A stretch of DNA of 11,134 nt, taken from the NCBI GenBank assembly GCA_910578475.1, contig CAJTRK010000060.1:1-11134 (forward strand), in the 5' to 3' direction. The first letter of the stretch is position 1; each line of letters starts with the position of its first letter. A model generated the notes under the pieces. It saw only the letters and a program-made list of their open reading frames with translations. It had not been told where the DNA came from and searched no databases. Shown piece by piece: positions 1 through 7,490 of this stretch. The position numbers and the translations under genes were made by a program. The stretch comes from an uncultured Lachnospiraceae bacterium (lineage in GTDB: Bacteria > Bacillota > Clostridia > Lachnospirales > Lachnospiraceae).

Positions 1-22
1 TTAATAAATATTAAAATATATA

Positions 23-51
23 TTGACAAGAAAGATAGTACATTGTACTAT
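23..51 (+). promoter_or_regulatory. Promoter of the sugar-uptake operon
   Basis: A consensus -35 box TTGACA (23-28) is followed after exactly 17 bases by TACTAT (46-51), a good sigma-A-type -10 box. Transcription would start near 58, giving a leader of about 160 bases before the binding-protein start at 219. No closer promoter of this quality is visible. Confidence 0.8.
35..51. promoter_or_regulatory. Candidate operator: 17-bp perfect palindrome over the -10 box
   Basis: ATAGTACA-T-TGTACTAT has two perfect 8-base arms around one central base. It covers the second half of the promoter spacer and the whole -10 box, where a bound dimer would block RNA polymerase. It therefore suggests repression relieved by the substrate. 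The cognate regulator is not shown by sequence. The ArsR-like gene at 7491-8438 is the nearest candidate, but the site is not repeated at that gene's own promoter. A GntR- or LacI-type protein elsewhere could also use it. Confidence 0.55.
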
Positions 52-124
52 ATGTATATCAGATTGGTCAGATACAGAAACAAATATACATATTGCACAA
101 AAATAGAAAAATTTTTGTGTTAAA

Positions 125-134
125 TTGCCGGCAA
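125..134. promoter_or_regulatory. Short CG-centred palindrome in the operon leader
   Basis: TTGCCGGCAA is a perfect 10-base palindrome centred on CG, about 70 bases downstream of the predicted transcription start. CG-centred palindromes are typical of LacI-family operators, and a roadblock position is possible. It is short enough to be chance. The rest of the leader (52-204) is AT-rich and shows no recognisable riboswitch. Confidence 0.2.
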
Positions 135-218
135 AACAAAAGTAGTATAGATTCTTCTGTAAAATCTGTATCAACAAAATGAATACGAAAAAATGTAACA
201 AAAAAGAAGGAGGTCAAT

Positions 219-1742
219 ATGAAAAAGAAGTTAATCAGCATGTTGCTCGTATCGGCGCTTGCAGTATCCTGTCTGGCAGGATGCGGAAATTCCGGAAGCG
301 ACAGCGCATCAAACGAAACAAATGACACAACAGCCCCTGCAGCTGACAGCAGCGCAAATTCCGAGGAGGGGGGGGCAAATGAGCAGGTTGGCGCTCAGAT
401 TACGGTAGATGAATCCGCGACAGATAATATCGCCGTGGAAGGTGAATTCAGCGATGCAGATATCACCGTTTTCATTTATGCACAGGACCACGAGAAAGCT
501 GTTTACCAGTCCTTAATCGATAAATTCACGGAGTCAACAGGAGCGAATGTTACGTTCGAAGTAACAACTGCTGACGAATACGGTCAGAAAATTCTTGCTT
601 ATAAAGCAGCGGGCGATATGCCTGATATCTTCTATGTAGGACCCGATACTGTTGCGGCAAACGTAGATGACGGTTATGTTCTTCCTCTGGACGATTATGT
701 TCCCGCAGAAACCATTAACGACTTATGGCCTGCAATTACAGAGGCATACCGTTATGACGGCACACAGGCCGGTGCAGGTCCGATTTACTGTCTGCCCAAA
801 GACTTATCCACTTTTGCATTTGCATATAATAAAACATTGTTTGACGAAGCGGGCGTAGAATATCCCGACCCGGAAAATCCGTATACATGGGAAGAATTTC
901 TTGAAGTTTGCGGAAAGCTGACGATAGATAAAGACGGTGACGGCGAAATTGACCAGTGGGGATGCGCGAATGCGCTTCAGTGGGCTTTGGACGCATTCAT
1001 CTATACGAACGGCGGTCATTTCCTGAATGAAGATTATACACAGGTAGTAATCGATGGACAGCAGGAATTTATCGATGCGTTCCAGTATTTCGCAGACCTG
1101 ACATGCAAATACAACGTTACGCCTACCGTTGAGCAGGATACGGCACTCGGCGGATACCAGAGATGGCTGGACGGACAGATTGCTTTTTATGCGTGCGGTA
1201 CATGGGATGTAGGCGCATTCATGGACGAAAACACATTCCCTTATGAGTGGGGCTTATGTGCATGGCCGACAGGTTCTACCGGCGTTTCCATGACGCGTAA
1301 CGGTTCCGTAGGTTTTGCAGTTTCCGCTGATACAGAGTATCCGGAAGCGGCAGCAGCGCTGATTACACTGTTCTCGACAGACCTGGAAGGACAGAGAGTT
1401 CTTTCCGGCGAGACAACTGGCGCATCCTTACAGATTCCGAATATCATGAGTTATGCAAAAGGCGATTTCAAAGACAGAATCGCAGACGGAACCATTCCTT
1501 ATGGTGAAAATGTAGATGTTATCTTTAATTATATTGAAGGAACTGACAAATATGAAGGTCTTTTTGTAGAGCTTACCTATACATACAACGGCGACTGGTG
1601 GCAGGAATTCTTAAACGGTGGTTATGAATACGTACTTACCGGCGAAATGACGGCAGCTGAGTATTGTGCACAGGTACAGCCCGCAATGCAGGCAGCTCTT
1701 GACAATGCAAACGAACTGAAAGCAGCGGCAAACGGTCAGTAA
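219..1742 (+). CDS. Sugar ABC transporter substrate-binding lipoprotein (SBP family 1)
   Basis: Extracellular sugar-binding lipoprotein that delivers substrate to the two permeases downstream. The 507-residue product begins with a basic signal peptide ending in the lipobox LAGC, so Cys22 should be lipidated and anchor the protein to the membrane. Residues about 23-75 form a Ser/Ala/Asp/Glu/Asn-rich linker. The binding fold follows, with the typical segment GDMPDIFYVGPD and a calcium-loop-like DKDGDG at 237-242, common in this family. It is somewhat longer than usual because of the linker. The start is fixed by AGAAGGAGGT (205-214), five bases before ATG. The linker contains an 8-G run (368-375). 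The substrate is inferred from the GH43 neighbour to be an arabino-oligosaccharide; the binding protein alone does not show this. Confidence 0.93.
   Translation: MKKKLISMLLVSALAVSCLAGCGNSGSDSASNETNDTTAPAADSSANSEEGGANEQVGAQITVDESATDNIAVEGEFSDADITVFIYAQDHEKAVYQSLIDKFTESTGANVTFEVTTADEYGQKILAYKAAGDMPDIFYVGPDTVAANVDDGYVLPLDDYVPAETINDLWPAITEAYRYDGTQAGAGPIYCLPKDLSTFAFAYNKTLFDEAGVEYPDPENPYTWEEFLEVCGKLTIDKDGDGEIDQWGCANALQWALDAFIYTNGGHFLNEDYTQVVIDGQQEFIDAFQYFADLTCKYNVTPTVEQDTALGGYQRWLDGQIAFYACGTWDVGAFMDENTFPYEWGLCAWPTGSTGVSMTRNGSVGFAVSADTEYPEAAAALITLFSTDLEGQRVLSGETTGASLQIPNIMSYAKGDFKDRIADGTIPYGENVDVIFNYIEGTDKYEGLFVELTYTYNGDWWQEFLNGGYEYVLTGEMTAAEYCAQVQPAMQAALDNANELKAAANGQ
368..375 (+). repeat. 8-G homopolymer in the binding-protein linker
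   Basis: Eight consecutive G bases sit in the codons Glu-Glu-Gly-Gly-Ala of the flexible linker. The gene is in frame with eight. Either seven or nine would reach a stop within about a dozen codons, so slippage here would switch off the binding protein. Confidence 0.85.
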
Positions 1743-1752
1743 ACAAAAAATA

Positions 1753-1784
1753 AGGTGCGGAAACAGTTACGGCTGCCCGCACCT
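1753..1784 (+). terminator. Stem-loop between binding-protein and permease genes
   Basis: AGGTGCGG (1753-1760) pairs perfectly with CCGCACCT (1777-1784). The 16-base loop contains a smaller CAG/CTG pairing. Only a short GTTTTAT follows, so it is a leaky terminator or a 3' end stabiliser, not a full stop. Such hairpins commonly keep binding-protein mRNA in excess over permease mRNA. No new promoter is visible before 1820, so read-through is expected. Confidence 0.6.
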
Positions 1785-1819
1785 GTTTTATAAAAAGAGA
1801 TGGTAAGAAAGGTGACATC

Positions 1820-2758
1820 ATGGCAGGAAAGGGTAAAAAACAAAAAATTAAATTATCCGCAATGGCCAAACGCGAAGAAAGATGGGGACTTTTATTCGTA
1901 GCGGCGCCGGCGGCGGGGTTTCTTATTTTTATGCTGTATCCCATTATTTTTGCTTTTTTAACGAGTCTGACGACCTGGAACGGTGCAAAAGGCTTTGCAG
2001 GGATGATGGACCGCTTCTGCGGTTTCGATAACTATATCAAATTATTTGCGGACAAAAAATTCTGGCAGACCCTCGTAACGACAACAATCTACCTGCTCGG
2101 CATTCCGATAGGCATGATTTTGGGTCTGGTCTGCGCGATGGGAATGAACCGGAAAATTCCCGGAGTAAGAGTTCTTCGTACGATTTATTATGTGCCCGTT
2201 ATTTCTTCCCTCGTATCGGTATCGATTCTGTGGGCGTGGGTATATAATTATGACTACGGTCTTTTAAATACGATTATTAAGGCTTTGACGGGACTGCATG
2301 GGCCGAACTGGCTAGGCGATGAAGCGCTGATTAAAGTATCTATGATTATTTTCATGGTATGGAAGGGACTCGGCACTTCCATCATACTTTATCTGGCCGG
2401 CCTGCAGAATATACCGCGCTCCTATTATGAAGCGGCGATGGTGGACGGCGCGAGCGGATGGCAGAAATTCAAAAGCATTACGCTGCCCTTGCTTTCTCCT
2501 GTCACATTTTACATATTGGTAACGACATTAATCGGCGGCTTCCAGGTGTTCGTAGAAGTTCAGGTTATGACGCCTAACGGAAACGGCGGTATCGGTTACA
2601 GTGCGGCAACCATTGTATTCTATTTATACCAGAAAGCATTTGAGAGCTTTCAGCTTGGATACGCAAGCGCAATTGCGGTTATTCTTGCGATTATCATTTT
2701 TGTCATTACACTGATTAACTTTATCGGTCAGAATAAATGGGTTAAGACGATGGACTAG
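1820..2758 (+). CDS. Sugar ABC transporter permease, MalF/UgpA type
   Basis: First inner-membrane subunit of the importer. The 312-residue product has a basic cytoplasmic N-terminus (KGKKQKIKLSAMAKREER) and about six membrane helices, near residues 22-50, 88-112, 121-143, 170-195, 227-248 and 280-303. The EAA loop that docks the ATPase is clear: EAAMVDGA starts at Glu204 and runs on to PLLSP. This is the binding-protein-dependent transport permease family (MalF/UgpA/LacF-like). AAAGGTGA (1808-1815) precedes the ATG. The gene ends in TAG, which overlaps the ribosome site of the second permease, so the two are translated together. No ATPase gene accompanies them. Confidence 0.93.
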   Translation: MAGKGKKQKIKLSAMAKREERWGLLFVAAPAAGFLIFMLYPIIFAFLTSLTTWNGAKGFAGMMDRFCGFDNYIKLFADKKFWQTLVTTTIYLLGIPIGMILGLVCAMGMNRKIPGVRVLRTIYYVPVISSLVSVSILWAWVYNYDYGLLNTIIKALTGLHGPNWLGDEALIKVSMIIFMVWKGLGTSIILYLAGLQNIPRSYYEAAMVDGASGWQKFKSITLPLLSPVTFYILVTTLIGGFQVFVEVQVMTPNGNGGIGYSAATIVFYLYQKAFESFQLGYASAIAVILAIIIFVITLINFIGQNKWVKTMD

Positions 2759-2768
2759 GAGGCGTGAA

Positions 2769-3635
2769 ATGAAAAATAAGGACCAATTATCTTCCGGAAT
2801 CACTTCCAAAAAAGAAAAGACAATCAATATTATCGTTTTTGTCCTGCTTTCACTTGGCGCTGTCGTTATGATATTCCCGTTTTTCTATATGATAATGACT
2901 TCTTTTATGACGAAGAACCAGTATTTGTCAGGACAGTTAAGAGTAATTCCGGACCCCTGGGTATGGGGAAAATATTCGGAAGTTATGGCGAAAGGAAACT
3001 TTATTTCCGGTATTTTGAATACGGTCAAGGTTGAAATACCGGTACTGCTGATAGGCGGATTCACTTCTTCGCTTGCGGCATTTGCTTTTGCCAAGATGGA
3101 ATTCAGGGCGAAGGGAGCCATTTTTATGGGGCTTCTTGCGACGATTATGATTCCGTTTGCGGTTATTATGATACCGCAGTATGTAATGTTTACGAAATTC
3201 GGATGGACGGATACGCTTTTGCCGTTGATTATTCCGGCATGTTTTGGTAATATCAGTATGGTATTTTTCCTGCGCCAGAACCTGACCAGTATTCCGAATG
3301 ATTTGATGGATGCGGCGAAACTGGATGGATGCGGGTATTTCCGTACCTTTGCGCAGATTTTCTTTCCGCTGATGAAAGGCGCGGTAGGAACGCAGCTGAC
3401 ATTGTGGTTTATGGCAATCTGGAATGATTACCTTGCGCCTACGATTTTCCTGCGGAGTGAGAAGAACTGGACGCTGCAGGTTGTTATCCGTTCCTTTAAT
3501 ACGTATTATTCCATTCAGAGCGATTATGCGCTGATTATGGCGGCTTCCGTAATCGCCATGCTTCCGACGATAGCGCTGTTCTTCTGTTTCCAGCGGGTTA
3601 TTATTGAGTCGGTAGCAATCAGCGGCATCAAATAA
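2769..3635 (+). CDS. Sugar ABC transporter permease, MalG/UgpE type
   Basis: Second inner-membrane subunit, partner of the preceding permease. The 288-residue product is of usual MalG length, with helices near 18-45, 88-108, 117-139, 150-170, 200-222 and 250-275. The EAA loop is present as the variant DAAKLDGC, starting at Asp181. An Asp in the first position is common in this subfamily and should not impair ATPase docking. GGAGG (2758-2762) overlaps the upstream stop codon and lies six bases before ATG, indicating tight coupling. The C-terminus is the typical short SVAISGIK-type tail. Confidence 0.93.
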   Translation: MKNKDQLSSGITSKKEKTINIIVFVLLSLGAVVMIFPFFYMIMTSFMTKNQYLSGQLRVIPDPWVWGKYSEVMAKGNFISGILNTVKVEIPVLLIGGFTSSLAAFAFAKMEFRAKGAIFMGLLATIMIPFAVIMIPQYVMFTKFGWTDTLLPLIIPACFGNISMVFFLRQNLTSIPNDLMDAAKLDGCGYFRTFAQIFFPLMKGAVGTQLTLWFMAIWNDYLAPTIFLRSEKNWTLQVVIRSFNTYYSIQSDYALIMAASVIAMLPTIALFFCFQRVIIESVAISGIK

Positions 3636-3658
3636 ATGCAGTTGACAGAGAGAAAGGC

Positions 3659-4300
3659 ATGGTGATTATGTCTGATTCGCCGGTCATCGCTTTCCTGAAT
3701 AAAGCGACAGATTTAATACTTTTAAATCTTATATGGATTTTATGCTGCCTTCCCGTCTTTACGGCGGGGGCAGCTACTGTTGCGGCGTATTATGTGAGCA
3801 TTACATCGATACGGTGTGGAGACGGATATGTGGTGAAGCGTTTTTTTACCAGCTTTAAAAGAAATTTTGCTCAGATTACGCCGGTTTGGCTTGGGATTTT
3901 TCTGGCCGGATTTATTCTGACAGTGGATATGCTGTATTGGTATCGTCTGGAGAGTGGTTTTGGGAAAGTTATGTTCATTGCAAGCGCAGTAACCGGTTTT
4001 TTGCTGCTGATATGGATTTTGTGGATTTTCCCGGTATTTGCCAAGCTGGAAGGAAAGACTGGGGCGCTTTTGAAAAATGCAGCGGCTTTTGCAATAGGCT
4101 ATCTGCCGTATACAGCCATTATCCTTTTGATTACCGGAGTGGCCGTATACGCTAATCTGGTGTCTCTGGTGGCAAACGGTATAATGCTGTTTATTGGATT
4201 TGCACTTTTGATTTATGTGCAGTCTTTCTTTTTTTATCGTGTTTTCATGAATCATATTGATGAACGATACGATGATTTTGACAATCCCGAAGAAACATGA
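3659..4300 (+). CDS. DUF624 (YesL-like) membrane protein
   Basis: Small polytopic membrane protein of the DUF624/YesL family, which accompanies carbohydrate ABC transporters in Bacilli and Clostridia; its biochemical role is unknown. The conserved N-terminal pattern is present: a helix with DLILLNLIWILCCLPVFTAGA, then a loop with the GDGYVVKRFFTSFKRNF basic segment. Further helices lie near 75-93, 102-126, 140-160 and 165-195, and the acidic tail ends ERYDDFDNPEET. At 213 residues it has normal family length. The start is uncertain. ATG 3659 follows GAGAG (3648-3652), but AAAGG ends only one base before it. GTG 3662 and ATG 3668 are in frame, and ATG 3668 is spaced 10 bases from AAAGG. Confidence 0.85.
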   Translation: MVIMSDSPVIAFLNKATDLILLNLIWILCCLPVFTAGAATVAAYYVSITSIRCGDGYVVKRFFTSFKRNFAQITPVWLGIFLAGFILTVDMLYWYRLESGFGKVMFIASAVTGFLLLIWILWIFPVFAKLEGKTGALLKNAAAFAIGYLPYTAIILLITGVAVYANLVSLVANGIMLFIGFALLIYVQSFFFYRVFMNHIDERYDDFDNPEET

Positions 4301-4341
4301 TGCGCTTTGGGATTTGAAATGAATAACGGGGAGAAATGGTT

Positions 4342-5286
4342 ATGGACAAGAATTATAATTACAGACAGCCCTGGATTATGCAGCGGGCTGACCCTTATGT
4401 GCTTCATAAGGACGGTTACTATTATTTTACCGGAAGTATGCCGAAATACGACGGTATTGCGCTGCGCAGATGCGAGAGCCTGAAAGGACTGGCAGAAGCG
4501 GAAGAAACAATTATATGGAAGAGACACGAGAGCGGTCCGATGAGCGAGCATGTCTGGGCGCCGGAGCTGCATTATCTGGACGGAAAATGGTATGTCTATT
4601 TTGCGGCAGGTGAAAAAGAGGATATCTGGAAAATCAGACCTTATGTGCTGGAGTGTGAAAGCCAGGACCCGCTGGCCGGCCCCTGGGTTGAAAAAGGAAT
4701 GATGCAGGCTGCAGATGACGACGCCTTTTCCTTCCAGGCCTTTTCTCTTGATATGACAATTTTTGAGAGCAACGGAAAGCGCTATTGTATATGGGCGGAA
4801 AAAGTAGGAGTCGGAAGGCAGATTTCCAATCTTTATATTGCAAAAATGCAGTCGCCCGTCAAACTGGAGACTGCGCAGGTATTGCTGACGACACCGGACT
4901 ACGATTGGGAGAGATATGGATTCTGGGTAAACGAGGGACCCGCCGTAATACATCATGGCGGTAAATTGTTCCTGACTTATTCGGCCAGTGATACGGGCAT
5001 TAATTATTGTGTCGGTATGCTGTCGGCAGATGAAGACGCGGATTTACTGGACCCGAAAAGCTGGAAAAAAGAACGCTATCCGGTTCTGAGAACGAATGAA
5101 AATTTAGGCATATATGGTCCCGGACATAACAGCTTTACGATTGACGAAGAAGGAAGGGACATTATGGTGTTCCATGCCCGAACGGAAAAAGAGATTGTGG
5201 GAAATCCGCTTTATGTACCTAACAGACACGCCATGATGCTGGAGGTAAAGTGGAATGAAGAAGGGAAACCGGTTTTTGAATTTTAA
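4342..5286 (+). CDS. GH43 glycoside hydrolase, probable exo-alpha-1,5-L-arabinofuranosidase
   Basis: Cytoplasmic inverting glycosidase with no signal peptide, expected to release arabinose from imported oligosaccharides. The 314-residue five-bladed beta-propeller has all GH43 landmarks: base Asp17 (RADPYV), WAPE at 72-75, pKa-modulating Asp137 (SLDMTIFE), acid Glu198 (VNEGP) and the axial His262 (GPGHNSF). The combination of HVWAPELH, RPYVLEC, GFWVNEGPA and YGPGHNSFT resembles GH43_26 exo-arabinofuranosidases as I recall them; beta-xylosidase is the main alternative. I prefer ATG 4342 because GGGGAG (4328-4333) is eight bases away; ATG 4336, two codons upstream, is only two bases from it. The last 32 bases overlap the chemoreceptor gene. 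Confidence 0.88.
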   Translation: MDKNYNYRQPWIMQRADPYVLHKDGYYYFTGSMPKYDGIALRRCESLKGLAEAEETIIWKRHESGPMSEHVWAPELHYLDGKWYVYFAAGEKEDIWKIRPYVLECESQDPLAGPWVEKGMMQAADDDAFSFQAFSLDMTIFESNGKRYCIWAEKVGVGRQISNLYIAKMQSPVKLETAQVLLTTPDYDWERYGFWVNEGPAVIHHGGKLFLTYSASDTGINYCVGMLSADEDADLLDPKSWKKERYPVLRTNENLGIYGPGHNSFTIDEEGRDIMVFHARTEKEIVGNPLYVPNRHAMMLEVKWNEEGKPVFEF

Positions 5287-7378
5287 GTCGGGCAAAAAAG
5301 CCCCCAAAAAGGAAAAGAAAATTGCAAATTCGCTGTTTATGGTTTTTGCCGGTGCGATAGCGCTGATTATTCTGCTCGGAACATTATCCTATCGCATGGC
5401 TTCGCGGGCGGTTATGCAGAAATATGAGGACGCCGTTATAAGCGCGGCCTCTTCTATGAGCACTTCTTTGCAGCTGATTTGCGAGTCCGTATCGAACAAA
5501 GCGGTGGAATTTTATATGAGCGAAGATTTTAACGCTTATTATAACGATGCGGCGCAGGCGGGAGGGGCGGAAGGAGCGCGCCTTGCAAACGGCCTGAATG
5601 ACAGGCTGATTGCTATCAAAAGCGCTTCTCCTTATCTCGGAAACTATTATTTGTTTGCGGATAGCGGAAAGAGTCTTGTATCGAATGTGAAGAGCCTTCC
5701 GGAAGGGTCTTACCGTGCCTTTATGGAAACGGACGAAGGCGCTTCCATGAATAAAAAGAAGACTTCCAATGCCTGGAGAGGCTGGCACGAATACATTGAC
5801 GGGACGATTGGCATCAATAACGAATCCTATGTTCTTTCTTTTATGATGCGCTTTGTATTGAAAAATAACGAAGGGTTTCTGGTTTTAGATATTGATAAAA
5901 ATTATATGGAAAATCTTCTCGGTGTCATGGAACTTGGCAGCGGAAGCGTCCGGGGCATTGTGACCGAAGACGGCCGCGAAATATTGCTCCGGGAGGAAAA
6001 GAACGGCCAGGAGAGCAGCATGGTGCGTTATCAGGGAGAGCTCCTTCTGGCAAATCAGGAATTTTTTCTGGAGAGAGACACCAAAGAGGTGCAATCCGCT
6101 TACGTCAGAACCGGCGGAGAAAAGCAGCTTTTTGTCAGCGCTCCGGTAGGGAAAACCGGGATGATGGTCTGTGTTCTTGTGCCGGAAAACACGATTCTGG
6201 AGGAAGTCCGGGGCATTCGGAACATAACGGTCATGATTGTTGTGCTTGCGTCGCTGTTTGCGGTCGTATGCGGATTTTGGATTTCCAGAAGAATCAGCCG
6301 CGCACTCAAATCCATGAGCGCTTCCCTGTACCATATCTCGCAGGGAAATTTGATGGAAAAAGTACAGGTTGACAGTCGGGACGAATTTGGCCGGCTGGCT
6401 GACGGCATCAATGAGATGCTGGACGGTATTCGGGGACTTGTCGGAAATAATCAGAAATTCGGCACACAGGTAAAAGAGCTTTCGGAGCAGGCGTTTTCCT
6501 TTACGGCGGGAATCGAAAGTTCCATGAAGCAAATGGTATCGTCAATGGAATCCGTGGCGGGAGGCGTCCAGGAACAGTCCCGGCAGACGGAGTTGGGCGT
6601 CGGAGAGATGGCTGATTTTTCCGAGCGGATTAACGATGTATATCATGCGTCCGAGGAAATGACGCAGAAGATAGAGGAAGCATTGAATGCTGTCGAACAG
6701 GGAAAAGGCGGAATTGACGAGCTTAGCATAAAGTCGGAGGAGACGGCGGAGATTGCCGAAAGCCTTGTTTCCAGTATTGACCAGGTAAACATGCAGTCGG
6801 AGCGAATCGTTGATATTATTAAAACGATTGAGAGCATTGCGTCCAAGACCAATCTGCTTTCTCTGAACGCGTCCATAGAGGCGGCAAGAGCGGGAGAAAG
6901 CGGCAGGGGATTTTCTGTCGTTGCATCGGAAATTCGGAATCTTGCGGACCAGTCGATGCAGGCGGGAACCGTCGTGCGGGGAATTGTCAGCGATATCCAG
7001 AAAAGCAATCAGGCGGCGACTGATGCGGCGAGAAGCACGGAAAGCTTTTTAAGGAGCCAGACGGAGATGTTAAAAGAAACCGTTGCGACTTTTGGAAATA
7101 TCAATACGAATGTTGAAGCGCTGGTTGAAGTGCTTGGCGCCATCCGGCAGAAAATGGAAAACATGCAGGATAATAAAGAGGTCGTGAATCATTCTATCGA
7201 GGAAATCAATCAGCTGTCCGGGCAGATAGCGGCATCGATAGAAGGCATATCGGAAGTCATTGGCGAAAAGATGAAGGAAATCGATACGCTGGCCAATACC
7301 GTCAGGCTGCTAAACAACGAGGCGGAAGAACTGCAGGGCTCCATGAGCCGGTTTGTACTGGAAAATGAAGAACTGTAA
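5255..7378 (+). CDS. Methyl-accepting chemotaxis protein
   Basis: Membrane chemoreceptor feeding the CheA/CheW pathway. The 707-residue product has a very basic N-terminus, helix one at about 24-45, an extracellular sensor of roughly 275 residues (dCache-sized; the fold was not confirmed), helix two at about 325-343, a HAMP domain at 344-397 and a long cytoplasmic coiled coil. The signalling tip is unmistakable: NASIEAARAGE from Asn538, followed by GRGFSVVASEIRNLAD. There is no CheR/CheB-docking pentapeptide at the C-terminus (ends FVLENEEL). GGAGGT (5241-5246) lies eight bases before ATG, inside the GH43 gene, giving a 32-base overlap and translational coupling. This placement suggests it senses the same sugar, perhaps through the binding lipoprotein; that is inference. 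Confidence 0.93.
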   Translation: MKKGNRFLNFKSGKKAPKKEKKIANSLFMVFAGAIALIILLGTLSYRMASRAVMQKYEDAVISAASSMSTSLQLICESVSNKAVEFYMSEDFNAYYNDAAQAGGAEGARLANGLNDRLIAIKSASPYLGNYYLFADSGKSLVSNVKSLPEGSYRAFMETDEGASMNKKKTSNAWRGWHEYIDGTIGINNESYVLSFMMRFVLKNNEGFLVLDIDKNYMENLLGVMELGSGSVRGIVTEDGREILLREEKNGQESSMVRYQGELLLANQEFFLERDTKEVQSAYVRTGGEKQLFVSAPVGKTGMMVCVLVPENTILEEVRGIRNITVMIVVLASLFAVVCGFWISRRISRALKSMSASLYHISQGNLMEKVQVDSRDEFGRLADGINEMLDGIRGLVGNNQKFGTQVKELSEQAFSFTAGIESSMKQMVSSMESVAGGVQEQSRQTELGVGEMADFSERINDVYHASEEMTQKIEEALNAVEQGKGGIDELSIKSEETAEIAESLVSSIDQVNMQSERIVDIIKTIESIASKTNLLSLNASIEAARAGESGRGFSVVASEIRNLADQSMQAGTVVRGIVSDIQKSNQAATDAARSTESFLRSQTEMLKETVATFGNINTNVEALVEVLGAIRQKMENMQDNKEVVNHSIEEINQLSGQIAASIEGISEVIGEKMKEIDTLANTVRLLNNEAEELQGSMSRFVLENEEL

Positions 7379-7428
7379 TTGTATTTGATAACAATACTTG
7401 TATTTTGCAGAACGGAATGAAAGATGAT

Positions 7429-7489
7429 AAAAGACCATCGATTTTGAAAAATGCCCTTAAGAGGCATGAAGCAAAAAGATGGTCTTTTT
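7429..7489. terminator. Bidirectional terminator between convergent genes
   Basis: AAAAGACCATC (7429-7439) pairs perfectly with GATGGTCTTTT (7478-7488), with A-tract and T-tract flanks that give a U-run in either direction. The loop holds a second small hairpin, ATGCC (7451-7455) with GGCAT (7463-7467). It ends the chemoreceptor operon on + and the regulator gene on -, whose stop codon is two bases away. Confidence 0.85.
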
Positions 7490-7490
7490 C

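Noticed and set aside
927..944. DKDGDG in the binding protein as an EF-hand regulatory domain
   Set aside because: This acidic loop is a common structural calcium-like loop within SBP family 1 proteins and needs no separate domain.
3740..4255. 171-codon minus-strand open frame opposite the DUF624 gene
   Set aside because: It lies wholly within a well-supported family gene and has no ribosome site or recognisable domain. It is rich in Lys/Gln/Asn, as expected from the antisense of a hydrophobic coding sequence.
4252..4956. 234-codon minus-strand open frame opposite the GH43 gene
   Set aside because: The + strand has complete GH43 catalytic motifs; this frame shows no domain and is antisense shadow.
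5885..6532. 215-codon minus-strand open frame opposite the chemoreceptor
   Set aside because: It overlaps the HAMP region and second helix of an unmistakable chemoreceptor and has no supporting start signals.
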